64,000 bases of DNA from Streptomyces sp. PsTaAH-137. GTDB taxonomy: Bacteria > Actinomycetota > Actinomycetes > Streptomycetales > Streptomycetaceae. Under the pieces are notes generated by a model, which was not told the origin of the DNA, did not search any database, and saw only the letters and a program-made list of their open reading frames with translations. Below, in pieces: positions 43,079 to 54,062 of this stretch. The translations under genes were made by a program, and so were the position numbers. The stretch lies in contig NZ_QLLY01000025.1 in NCBI RefSeq assembly GCF_003259365.1, forward strand, positions 57,591-121,590. Direction: 5' to 3'. Numbering within the stretch: the stretch's first letter is position 1; each line of letters starts with the position of its first letter.

Positions 43079-43975
43079 ATGAGCAACAATCTCCCCAAGG
43101 TCGCGTGGATCGGTCTCGGCATCATGGGCTCGCCCATGTCGGAGAACCTGATCAAGGCCGGTTACGACGTCACGGGCTTCACCCTGGAGCAGGACAAGCT
43201 GGACCGCCTCGCCGCGGCCGGCGGCACGGCCGTGAAGTCGATCGCCGAGGCCGTCAAGGACGCCGACGTCATCGTGACGATGGTGCCCGCCTCCCCGCAG
43301 GTCGAGGCGATCTCCTACGGCCCCGAGGGCATCCTGGAGAACGCCAGGTCGGGCGCGCTGATCGTCGACATGTCGTCGATCACCCCGCAGACCTCGGTCG
43401 ACCTCGCGAAGAACGCGAAGGAGAAGGGCATCCGCGTCATCGACGCCCCCGTCTCCGGCGGCGAGGCCGGCGCCATCGAGGCCGTGCTGTCCATCATGGT
43501 CGGCGGTGAGCAGGCCGACTTCGACGAGGCCAAGCCGCTCCTCGACGCGCTCGGCAAGACCATCGTGCTGTGCGGTCCGCACGGCTCGGGCCAGACCGTG
43601 AAGGCCGCCAACCAGCTGATCGTCGCCGTGAACATCCAGGCGTGCGCCGAGGCCGTGGTCTTCCTGGAGAAGTCCGGCGTGGACCTGACGGCCGCGCTGG
43701 ACGTCCTCAACGGCGGGCTCGCCGGCTCCACCGTGCTGACCCGCAAGAAGGACAACTTCCTCAACCGGGACTTCAAGCCGGGCTTCCGGATCGACCTGCA
43801 CCACAAGGACATGGGCATCGTCACCGACGCCGCCCGCAACGTCGGCGCGGCCCTGCCCGTCGGCGGCGTGGTCGCCCAGCTGGTCGCCTCGCTGCGCGCC
43901 CAGGGCGACGGCGGCCTCGACCACTCCGCGCTGCTGCGCTCGGTCGAGCGCCTCTCCGGCAACCAGGTGGCCTGA
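43079..43975 (+). CDS. glxR: 2-hydroxy-3-oxopropionate (tartronate semialdehyde) reductase
   Basis: 298 aa beta-hydroxyacid dehydrogenase. It reduces tartronate semialdehyde to glycerate with NAD(P)H. Signatures: nucleotide-binding WIGLGIMGSPMSENLIKAGY (7-26), substrate loop DAPVSGGEAGAIEA (near 122-135), catalytic Lys in GSGQTVKAANQLIVA (near 172) and KDMGIVTDAARN near 246. GGAG lies 9 bases before ATG. It follows hyi by 54 bp. Confidence 0.93.
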   Translation: MSNNLPKVAWIGLGIMGSPMSENLIKAGYDVTGFTLEQDKLDRLAAAGGTAVKSIAEAVKDADVIVTMVPASPQVEAISYGPEGILENARSGALIVDMSSITPQTSVDLAKNAKEKGIRVIDAPVSGGEAGAIEAVLSIMVGGEQADFDEAKPLLDALGKTIVLCGPHGSGQTVKAANQLIVAVNIQACAEAVVFLEKSGVDLTAALDVLNGGLAGSTVLTRKKDNFLNRDFKPGFRIDLHHKDMGIVTDAARNVGAALPVGGVVAQLVASLRAQGDGGLDHSALLRSVERLSGNQVA

Positions 43976-43985
43976 CCCCCAAGAC

Positions 43986-44047
43986 TTCCGGGCCGCGGTG
44001 GCGCTGACACCTGTCCTGTCGCGCCCAGGCGTCGCCGCGGCCCGGAA
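43986..44047 (+). terminator. terminator of hyi-glxR operon
   Basis: TTCCGGGCCGCGG (43986-43998) and CCGCGGCCCGGAA (44035-44047), a 13-bp perfect stem with a structured 36-base loop, 10 bases after the stop codon. Confidence 0.75.
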
Positions 44048-44064
44048 CCCTTCACGCCCAGCAG

Positions 44065-44139
44065 TTCAACAAAATGTTGAACAAGCTCTGCCGATAACTT
44101 CAACAAACTGTTGACGTAGCAGTTCAGGGGTACTTACGC
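44065..44139 (+). promoter_or_regulatory. catalase promoter with two TTCAACA-type operators
   Basis: Operator 1 TTCAACA-AAA-TGTTGAA (44065-44081) is a perfect palindrome; operator 2 TTCAACA-AAC-TGTTGAC (44099-44115) is 34 bp downstream and overlaps -35 TTGACG (44111-44116); 17 bases later TTACGC (44134-44139) is the -10. The layout equals that of the urate operon. Confidence 0.78.
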
Positions 44140-44195
44140 TCCCCCACATCGCAGCCATCGTCAGCAGCCATTGCACGGAAGGTCGCCTCGAACCC

Positions 44196-45662
44196 ATGCC
44201 GAAAACGCCGAATCGTGTGCTCACGACCGAGTCCGGCGCGCCTGTCGCCGACAACCAGAACTCCGCCACCGCAGGCGTCGGCGGCCCGATCCTGCTCCAG
44301 GACCAGCACCTCCTGGAGAAGCTCGCCCGCTTCAACCGCGAGCGCATCCCGGAGCGCGTGGTGCACGCCCGCGGCTCCGGCGCCTACGGCCACTTCGAGG
44401 TGACCGACGACGTCACCGGCTTCACCCACGCCGACTTCCTCTCGGAGATCGGCAAGCGCACCGAGGTCTTCCTGCGCTTCTCGACGGTCGCCGACAACCT
44501 CGGCGGCGCGGACGCCGTCCGCGACCCGCGCGGCTTCGCGCTGAAGTTCTACACCGAAGAGGGCAACTACGACCTCGTCGGCAACAACACCCCGGTGTTC
44601 TTCATCAAGGACCCGCTGAAGTTCCCCGACTTCATCCACTCCCAGAAGCGCGACCCCTTCACGGGCAAGCAGGAGCCGGAGAACGTCTGGGACTTCTGGG
44701 CGCACGCCCCCGAGGCCACGCACCAGGTGACCTGGCTGATGGGCGACCGCGGCATCCCGGCCTCGTACCGGCACATGAACGGCTACGGCTCGCACACCTA
44801 CCAGTGGACGAACGAGCAGGGCGAAGCCTTCTTCGTGAAGTACCACTTCAAGACCAACCAGGGCATCCGCTCGCTCTCCGCCGAGCAGGCCCAGGAGATC
44901 GTCGGCAAGGACGCCAACTCGCACCAGACGGACCTGCTGCAGGCCATCGAGCGCGGTGTGCACCCGTCCTGGACGCTCTACGTGCAGCTCATGCCGGCGG
45001 CCGAGGCGGCCGACTACCGCTTCAACCCCTTCGACCTCACCAAGGTGTGGCCGCACAAGGACTACCCGCTCCAGCGCGTGGGCCGCCTGGTCCTCGACCG
45101 CAACCCGGACAACGTCTTCGCCGAGGTCGAGCAGGCCGCGTTCTCCCCGAACAACTTCGTGCCCGGCATCGGTCCCTCGCCGGACAAGATGCTCCAGGGC
45201 CGGCTGTTCGCCTACGCGGACGCGCACCGCTACCGCCTGGGCGTCAACCACACCCAGCTGCCGGTCAACGCGCCGAAGGCGACCGAGGCGGACAACTACG
45301 GGCGCGACGGCGTGATGGCGACCAACGCCTACGGCCGCACCCGCAAGAACTACGAGCCGAACTCCTTCGACGGCCCCGTCGAGACCGGCCGCCCGCTGGC
45401 CGCGCCGTACGCCGTCGCCGGGTACACGGGCACGCACGAGGCCCCGGCCCACACCAAGGACGACGACTTCTTCCAGGCGGGCGAGCTGTACCGCCTGATG
45501 TCGGAGGACGAGAAGGGGCGTCTGGTGGCGAACATCGCCGGTGGGCTCTCCCAGGTCTCGCACGACGACATCGTGGAGAAGAACCTCGCCCACTTCCACG
45601 CCGCCGACCCGGACTACGGCAAGCGCGTGGAGGAGGCGGTCCGCGCCCTGCGCGAGGACTGA
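44196..45662 (+). CDS. katA: monofunctional haem catalase
   Basis: 488 aa, small-subunit catalase. It splits hydrogen peroxide to water and oxygen. Catalytic His in VVHARGSGAYGHFEV (near 54), Asn in YDLVGNNTPVFF (near 128), the family block RFSTVADNLGGADAVRDPRG and the haem-ligand Tyr in RLFAYADAHRYRLG (near 337) are all present. Placement among purine genes and the operator it shares with the urate operon suggest that it disposes of the peroxide formed by urate oxidase. Confidence 0.95.
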   Translation: MPKTPNRVLTTESGAPVADNQNSATAGVGGPILLQDQHLLEKLARFNRERIPERVVHARGSGAYGHFEVTDDVTGFTHADFLSEIGKRTEVFLRFSTVADNLGGADAVRDPRGFALKFYTEEGNYDLVGNNTPVFFIKDPLKFPDFIHSQKRDPFTGKQEPENVWDFWAHAPEATHQVTWLMGDRGIPASYRHMNGYGSHTYQWTNEQGEAFFVKYHFKTNQGIRSLSAEQAQEIVGKDANSHQTDLLQAIERGVHPSWTLYVQLMPAAEAADYRFNPFDLTKVWPHKDYPLQRVGRLVLDRNPDNVFAEVEQAAFSPNNFVPGIGPSPDKMLQGRLFAYADAHRYRLGVNHTQLPVNAPKATEADNYGRDGVMATNAYGRTRKNYEPNSFDGPVETGRPLAAPYAVAGYTGTHEAPAHTKDDDFFQAGELYRLMSEDEKGRLVANIAGGLSQVSHDDIVEKNLAHFHAADPDYGKRVEEAVRALRED

Positions 45663-46059
45663 GCCCCACCCGCCCCTCGGGGCGGCACACAGACTGCGTA
45701 CGGGACTGATGGGAGGTCAGCTCCGTACGCGCAGACCCGAACCGCTGCGGGACCCGGATGAGGGGTGGTCCCGGGGCGGTGCGGGCGGACGAGGACCGCG
45801 GCGGCCGTGCGAGCCAGTGCGGTGGTGAAGGTTCCCGGCCCCCTGTCGACCTGAGGCAGGGCGTCCCCGGAGCCGTCGTACAGCCGCCGCGGTCCCAGCC
45901 ACCGATCGCACTCCGTCCGGCGGCGCGCATGCATGTCTCGCCAGTCGCGCGCCGTCGGACGGCCACCACTTCCCAGACGAGAGCCCCCGGGTACGACGGT
46001 CCGTACCCGGGGGCTCTTCCGTGCGTGCGTCCGCCGGTCCCGCAGGGTCCCGCGCGGCC
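45663..46059. other. 397-bp intergenic region with RNA hairpins
   Basis: No convincing gene. After the catalase stop come a short CCGCCCC/GGGGCGG stem (45670-45685) and a longer imperfect hairpin: CGTACGG at 45697-45703 with CCGTACG at 45723-45729, extended by CTGA/TCAG inside. The middle has ordinary composition with no bias. The right end carries the bidirectional terminator at 45980-46017. Confidence 0.6.
45980..46017. terminator. strong bidirectional terminator
   Basis: AGAGCCCCCGGGTAC (45980-45994) and GTACCCGGGGGCTCT (46003-46017), a 15-bp perfect stem with an 8-base loop, between the catalase gene and the convergent 143-aa gene. Confidence 0.8.
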
Positions 46060-46491
46060 TCACATGCTGACGCGGCAGTACAGCCGGTGACCCGCCGCCC
46101 GCGCCTCGCGCGCCAGCTCGGCGAACGACTCGACCAGCGCCGTCAGCTCGTCCTCGGCCTCGTCCCCGTCGAACTCCTCGGTGCGTCCCCAGGCCACCGC
46201 CGCGGACCGCAGGGCCTGCGGCTCCGCGTCGGCCAGCGCGTCCCGCACACCGTCCGTCAGGGTCGTCACGACGACCGCGCAGTCCCCCTCCTGCGCGACG
46301 AGGGCGCACTGCCGGGGCTGGGCCCGCACCTCCTCGTAGCCGCGGCCGGTCAGCAGCGCCTCCAGGTTGGCCATCATCACGGCCGGGTCGATGCCGTTGC
46401 CGCACACCGCGCCGGGCACCTCGCCGGCGTCCAGCTGCTCCGCAGCCGCCTCGTCGTCGACTGCACTGAAGTAGTCCATCCATGCGCCCAT
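46060..46491 (-). CDS. conserved hypothetical protein
   Basis: 143 aa from ATG 46491 (GGGGAG six bases upstream), beginning MGAWMDYFSAVDDEAAAEQL. Soluble, acidic, mostly helical; LYCRVSM at the end. I recall similar proteins as a common unassigned Streptomyces family. It has no visible catalytic motif. It lies downstream of glyoxylate carboligase but behind a strong terminator, so it is probably separately expressed. Confidence 0.7.
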   Translation of the reverse strand: MGAWMDYFSAVDDEAAAEQLDAGEVPGAVCGNGIDPAVMMANLEALLTGRGYEEVRAQPRQCALVAQEGDCAVVVTTLTDGVRDALADAEPQALRSAAVAWGRTEEFDGDEAEDELTALVESFAELAREARAAGHRLYCRVSM

Positions 46492-46556
46492 GCGGCACTC
46501 CCCGCGATCTTCGGCCGATGCCATGAACCGTAGGGCACCGCGCCGACAACACAAAC

Positions 46557-46590
46557 GGGCGGGCCACCGGTGTGCACCGGTGGCCCGCCC
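46557..46590 (-). terminator. terminator of glyoxylate carboligase
   Basis: GGGCGGGCCACCGGTG (46557-46572) and CACCGGTGGCCCGCCC (46575-46590), a 16-bp perfect stem with a tiny loop, 27 bases after the gcl stop. Confidence 0.8.
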
Positions 46591-46617
46591 AGGTCCTTGC
46601 GGACGTCCCTTAAGGCA

Positions 46618-48405
<1,788 letters not shown>

Positions 48406-48508
48406 GAGTGCTCCCGACTCCTACGTGACTGACGGTCACTGTCGTGTCTGTTCGGTTCTTCGGATGTCGGATTCGCGCTCCCGTCGCGCCCCGCGGCGAG
48501 CTCTGAAG

Positions 48509-48588
48509 TCCGTATAGCATTTCCGTATTGTGGAAAGTAGCTTCTGCTATATGGAAGCAATGTAGAGGGGGGTCAGGAAGGCCGTCAA
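48509..48588 (-). promoter_or_regulatory. gcl promoter with two-box operator
   Basis: Minus strand: TTGACG (48588-48583), 18 bases, TACATT (48564-48559), then TTCCATATAGCAGAA (48556-48542), 6 bp, TTCCACAATACGGAA (48535-48521) and TACGGA (48514-48509). Order, spacing and sequence match the hyi promoter module. Confidence 0.78.
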
Positions 48589-48642
48589 GGTGGATGATGA
48601 GACGCGAACGATCCGGAATCCTTCGGCCCACTAGGGGGTGTG

Positions 48643-49335
48643 ATGGCCGAGCCCGTGCGCGTGCGCTGCCCGGCCTGCCCGCGCGAGCACACGTACGTCC
48701 CCACGGCGCTGCCGTGCGCGTGCGGTGCGCCGGTGGCCCCGCCGCTGGTGCGCGGCGCCGCCGCCGAGGAGGTCAGCGACCACACCTGGGACGACGACTG
48801 GGTCACCCTGCGGTGCCCGGTGTGCGGCCGCCGCGACCGCTGGCCGCGTCCGGAACTGGGCTGCGACTGCGGCGCCCTGCTGCGGCTGCCGGTCCAGGAC
48901 GACCAGGCCCCGCCGCCCCAGCACATACCGCTGCCGCGGACGGCGACGCCGCCGCGGCCCGCCTTCCAGCCCGTCGCCATCCGCACCGCGCGCGACGCGG
49001 TGACCGCCGTCGCGCTGTATCTGCGCTGGCTGGGCTACCCGGACGTGCGCCGCGCCGACCAGCGCCCGCCGTCCGGCATCGGGCTCGCCGCGCGCGGACT
49101 CGTGGCCCAGTTGGAGCCCTCGGTGCGCCCCGCGACGGTGCGCGACGTGGAGTGCCTGTGGCTCCAGTCGATGACCGAGTCGGCGGCCTGCGTCTACTTC
49201 TCCCTCGCCGGCTACGTGGACGAGGCCCGCACCCGCGCGGACGAGCTGATGGTGCCCCTGTTCGTGCTCGACCTGACCGGGGAACCGCAGCCGGTGAACA
49301 GCCCCGCGGACGAGATGATCGCAGGCGGCACCTAG
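48643..49335 (+). CDS. zinc-ribbon hypothetical protein
   Basis: 230 aa from ATG 48643 with AGGGGG four bases upstream. Two paired-cysteine knuckles lie in the first 90 residues (RCPACPREHTYVPTALPCAC and RCPVCGRRDRWPRPELGCDC), followed by a proline-rich linker and a C-terminal domain resembling restriction-endonuclease-like folds only in outline (AVALYLRWLGYPDVRRAD). No function is known to me. Confidence 0.72.
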   Translation: MAEPVRVRCPACPREHTYVPTALPCACGAPVAPPLVRGAAAEEVSDHTWDDDWVTLRCPVCGRRDRWPRPELGCDCGALLRLPVQDDQAPPPQHIPLPRTATPPRPAFQPVAIRTARDAVTAVALYLRWLGYPDVRRADQRPPSGIGLAARGLVAQLEPSVRPATVRDVECLWLQSMTESAACVYFSLAGYVDEARTRADELMVPLFVLDLTGEPQPVNSPADEMIAGGT

Positions 49336-49376
49336 GCACCCGGAGGGGCCGCGATCACCTGTCGCATACTGACGCC

Positions 49377-49883
49377 ATGATCATTCGTAGCGCCGAGCCG
49401 GCCGAACTGCCGCGCCTGCAAGAGCTGGAGAGGGCCGCGGGCGAGCTGTTCCGCCCGCTCGGCATGGACGCGATCGCCGACGACGAGCCGCCCACCCTCG
49501 CCGAACTGGAGCGCCACCGCGCCGCCGGACACGCCTGGGTCGCCGTCGACGACTCGGGAAAGGTGCTCGCGTACCTGGTCGGCGAGACGGTGGACGGCGC
49601 CTTCCACATCGAGCAGGTCACCGTCCACCCGGACACGGCCCGGCGCGGGGTGGGCCGGGCCCTGATCGCGCACGCCGCCGACCACGCCCACCGCAAGGGC
49701 CTGGCGGGGCTGACCCTGACCACGTTCACCGAGGTGCCGTGGAACGCCCCGTACTACGAGCGGCTCGGCTTCCGCCGCCTGACCGGCGCCGCGCTCACCC
49801 CGGGCCTGCGCCGGATCCGCGCGGCGGAGGCGGAGCTCGGCCTGGACCGGTGGCCCCGGGTGTGCATGCGGCGCGACGGCTGA
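49377..49883 (+). CDS. GNAT-family N-acetyltransferase
   Basis: 168 aa. The acetyl-CoA site is visible as VTVHPDTARRGVGRALIAHA (motif A) near 82-101; FHIEQ before it is the beta-4 strand, and PYYERLGFRR near 124-133 is motif B. The substrate is unknown. Start ATG 49377 lacks a ribosome site but CATACT seven bases upstream could serve as a -10 of a leaderless transcript. Confidence 0.87.
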   Translation: MIIRSAEPAELPRLQELERAAGELFRPLGMDAIADDEPPTLAELERHRAAGHAWVAVDDSGKVLAYLVGETVDGAFHIEQVTVHPDTARRGVGRALIAHAADHAHRKGLAGLTLTTFTEVPWNAPYYERLGFRRLTGAALTPGLRRIRAAEAELGLDRWPRVCMRRDG

Positions 49884-49893
49884 ACCGCGCGGC

Positions 49894-51516
49894 TCACTCC
49901 GGGCGGTACGCCTCCCGGAGTTCGATCTTGCGGACCTTGCCGCTGACCGTCATCGGGAACGCGTCGAGCAGCCGCAGCCGGCTCGGCACCTTGTAGTGCG
50001 CGAGCCGGTCGTGGCAGTACGCGCGCAGTTCGTCCAGGGTGAGGGGGTCCGCCGGGTCCCGGAGGATCACGCAGGCCAGGACCTCTTCCCCGTACTTCTC
50101 GTGCGGCACCCCGACCACCTGGACGTCGGCGATCCGCGGGTGCCCGTACAGGAACTCCTCGATCTCGCGCGGGTAGATGTTCTCGCCGCCGCGGATGATC
50201 ATGTCCTTGATGCGGCCGACGATCTGCGCGTACCCGTCCTCGCGCAGCACCGCCAGATCGCCGGTGTGCATCCACCGTCCGGCGTCGACGACCTCGGCGG
50301 TCTTCTCGGGCTCGCCCCAGTAGCCGAGCATGACGCTGTAGCCGCGGGTGCACAGCTCGCCGGGTTCGCCGCGCGGCAGGGTGACGCCGGTTACCGGGTC
50401 GATCACCTTGACCTCGATGTGCGGCAGGACGCGGCCGACGGTGCCGGTGCGGCGCTCCAGGTCGTCGTCGCGGCGCGTCTGAAGCGAGACGGGCGAGGTC
50501 TCGGTCATGCCGTAGCAGATGGAGACCTCGGCCATGTGCATCTCGGCGACGACCCGCTTCATGACCTCGACGGGACACGGGGAGCCCGCCATGATCCCGG
50601 TGCGCAGGCTGGAGAGGTCGTACTCGGCGAAGTCCGGCAGGTTCAGCTCGGCGATGAACATGGTCGGGACGCCGTACAGCGAGGTGCACCGCTCCTCCTG
50701 CACGGCGCGCAGCGTGGCCGCCGGCTCGAAGGAGGGGGCGGGGATGACGATGCAGGCGCCGTGCGAGGTGATGCCCAGGTTGCCCATCACCATGCCGAAG
50801 CAGTGGTAGAAGGGGACGGGCAGACACACCCGGTCCTGCTCGCTGTAGCCGACCGTCTCGCCCACCCAGTAGCCGTTGTTGAGGATGTTGTGGTGGGAGA
50901 GGGTGGCCCCCTTCGGGAAGCCGGTCGTGCCCGAGGTGTACTGGATGTTGATCGGGTCGTCGCAGGACAACTCCGCGCCACGGGCCTCCAGTTGGCCGGC
51001 CGTCACCGACTGCCCGGCGGCGACGAGCGCGTCCCAGCTGTCCTCGCCGATGAAGACGCGCTCGCGCAGCTCAGGGCAGTCGGGAGCGACCTGGCGCACC
51101 AGCTCGCGGTAGTCGGTCCCCTTGTGCCCGGTCGACGCGACGAGCACGCTGACGCCCGACTGCCGCAGCACGTAACCCAGTTCGTGCGCCCGGTAGGCCG
51201 GGTTGATGTTCACCATGACCGCGCCGATGCGCGCGGTCGCGTACTGGACGAGCACCCACTCGGGGCAGTTGACCGCCCAGATGCCGACCCGGTCCCCTTT
51301 GGCGACGCCCCGCGCAAGCAGTCCGCGCGCCAACTCGTCGACGGCCGAGCTGAATTGGCCGTACGTCCAGCGGCGCCCGCTCGGCACGTCAACGAGCGCC
51401 TCGCGGTCGGGCCAGGCGTCGACGGCGCGCTGGAGGTTGGCGCCGACGGTGTCGCCGAGCAGGGGCGTCGCACTGGTGCCGTGCGCGTACGAGAGTGCGG
51501 TCGAGGGGGCGGTCAC
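49894..51516 (-). CDS. AMP-forming acyl-CoA synthetase (FadD-like)
   Basis: 540 aa. The ATP/AMP signature YTSGTTGFPKG is near 194-204, ICYGMTETSP near 343, the hinge YMHTGDL-type segment WMHTGDLAVL near 416 and the C-terminal catalytic Lys in MTVSGKVRKIELRE near 525. It activates a carboxylic acid, probably a medium- or long-chain fatty acid, to the CoA thioester. GTG 51516 has AAGGAGG seven bases upstream. Monocistronic. Confidence 0.88.
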   Translation of the reverse strand: MTAPSTALSYAHGTSATPLLGDTVGANLQRAVDAWPDREALVDVPSGRRWTYGQFSSAVDELARGLLARGVAKGDRVGIWAVNCPEWVLVQYATARIGAVMVNINPAYRAHELGYVLRQSGVSVLVASTGHKGTDYRELVRQVAPDCPELRERVFIGEDSWDALVAAGQSVTAGQLEARGAELSCDDPINIQYTSGTTGFPKGATLSHHNILNNGYWVGETVGYSEQDRVCLPVPFYHCFGMVMGNLGITSHGACIVIPAPSFEPAATLRAVQEERCTSLYGVPTMFIAELNLPDFAEYDLSSLRTGIMAGSPCPVEVMKRVVAEMHMAEVSICYGMTETSPVSLQTRRDDDLERRTGTVGRVLPHIEVKVIDPVTGVTLPRGEPGELCTRGYSVMLGYWGEPEKTAEVVDAGRWMHTGDLAVLREDGYAQIVGRIKDMIIRGGENIYPREIEEFLYGHPRIADVQVVGVPHEKYGEEVLACVILRDPADPLTLDELRAYCHDRLAHYKVPSRLRLLDAFPMTVSGKVRKIELREAYRPE

Positions 51517-51660
51517 CGGCGGTCCTCCTTGAGTACTCGGCGGGCGGGCCCGCGCGGGCCCGCCCGATGAGCAACCTAACCGCGCCCGCCACGAGTTCGT
51601 ACCCCCTCGTCACCGGGCATTTCGGCGGGCCGCGCCGGATGATCGTCTACGCTCGCGGAC

Positions 51661-52095
51661 ATGGACACCTCCGCGGACACCTTCGCCGTGACGCACTTGA
51701 TCACCCGATACGCGGAACTGGTCGACACCGGGGACTTCGCCGGGGTCGGCGCGCTGTTCGCCAAGGCCTCGTTCATCGGCAGCGGGCCGCCCGTCGAGGG
51801 CGCCGAGGCGGTCGAGCGGATGCTGCGGGAGAGCGTGATCCTGTACGAGGACGGCACCCCGCGCACCCATCACGTGACGACGAACATCGCCGTCGACATC
51901 GACGACGACGCCGGCCGCGCGTCGGCCCGCTCCTACGTCACGGTCTTCCAGGAGCTGCCCGGGCTGCCGTTGCAGCCCGTGGCCGCGGGCCGCTATCGCG
52001 ACCGCTTCTACCGGCACTACGGTCAGTGGCGATTCGTCGAACGGCAGGTCACCATGCACCTGGTGGGCGACGTGTCCCGCCATCTGCGCGGCTGA
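51661..52095 (+). CDS. SnoaL-like / NTF2-fold protein
   Basis: 144 aa. VTHLITRYAELVDTGDFAGVGALFA followed by the beta sheet (RTHHVTTNIAVDID, ARSYVTVFQ, GRYRDRFYRHYGQWRFVER; each in its own strand) is the cone-shaped NTF2/SnoaL-like fold. His/Asp near 22 and 71 could be active-site residues as in polyketide cyclases or dehydratases, but no biosynthetic cluster is present. Confidence 0.8.
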   Translation: MDTSADTFAVTHLITRYAELVDTGDFAGVGALFAKASFIGSGPPVEGAEAVERMLRESVILYEDGTPRTHHVTTNIAVDIDDDAGRASARSYVTVFQELPGLPLQPVAAGRYRDRFYRHYGQWRFVERQVTMHLVGDVSRHLRG

Positions 52096-52178
52096 CGACC
52101 GGCCGCCTCGGCGGGGTGCCTGCTAGGGTTTATGTGATCTGTCGTATGCGAACAGTCTGTGAGCGAGGAGTGGCAGTC

Positions 52179-52208
52179 GTGGCGGGTGACGACGACATCT
52201 CCGGGTGA
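52179..52208 (+). CDS. leader peptide of ABC-F gene
   Basis: A 9-codon reading frame, GTG then AGDDDISG and TGA, with AGGAG eight bases upstream. It ends 12 bases before the first arm of the competing hairpins that precede the ABC-F gene. Short leader reading frames with this layout govern ribosome-mediated attenuation of ABC-F resistance genes in other bacteria. Confidence 0.6.
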   Translation: MAGDDDISG

Positions 52209-52219
52209 GTCCCGGTTCT

Positions 52220-52327
52220 GACAGGCCACCGGAGTGCGCTGAGAGAGCGCCGTGCCGGGGTGGCCGGTTCGTCGTACCCCTTTTTCCCACGCCGCTCAGG
52301 GCAGTGGCCTGTCCGGCCTGCCTGCCC
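52220..52327 (+). promoter_or_regulatory. putative transcription attenuator
   Basis: Three competing pairings: GGCCACC (52224-52230) with GGTGGCC (52259-52265) enclosing GCGCT/AGCGC, then TTTTT at 52281-52285 (terminator-like); GACAGGCCAC (52220-52229) with GTGGCCTGTC (52304-52313), 10 bp, excluding the first; and GGGCAG (52299-52304) with CTGCCC (52322-52327) just upstream of the ribosome site. Confidence 0.6.
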
Positions 52328-52349
52328 GCTCCTCCGCGAGGTCACTTTC

Positions 52350-53984
<1,635 letters not shown>

Positions 53985-54062
53985 CCCGCCGGTGTGCTCG
54001 ATGGCCCGCGCCCGAGGCAGCCGCCCGGCGGGCCGCCCCTCGATCGCATCGGACGGTTCACT

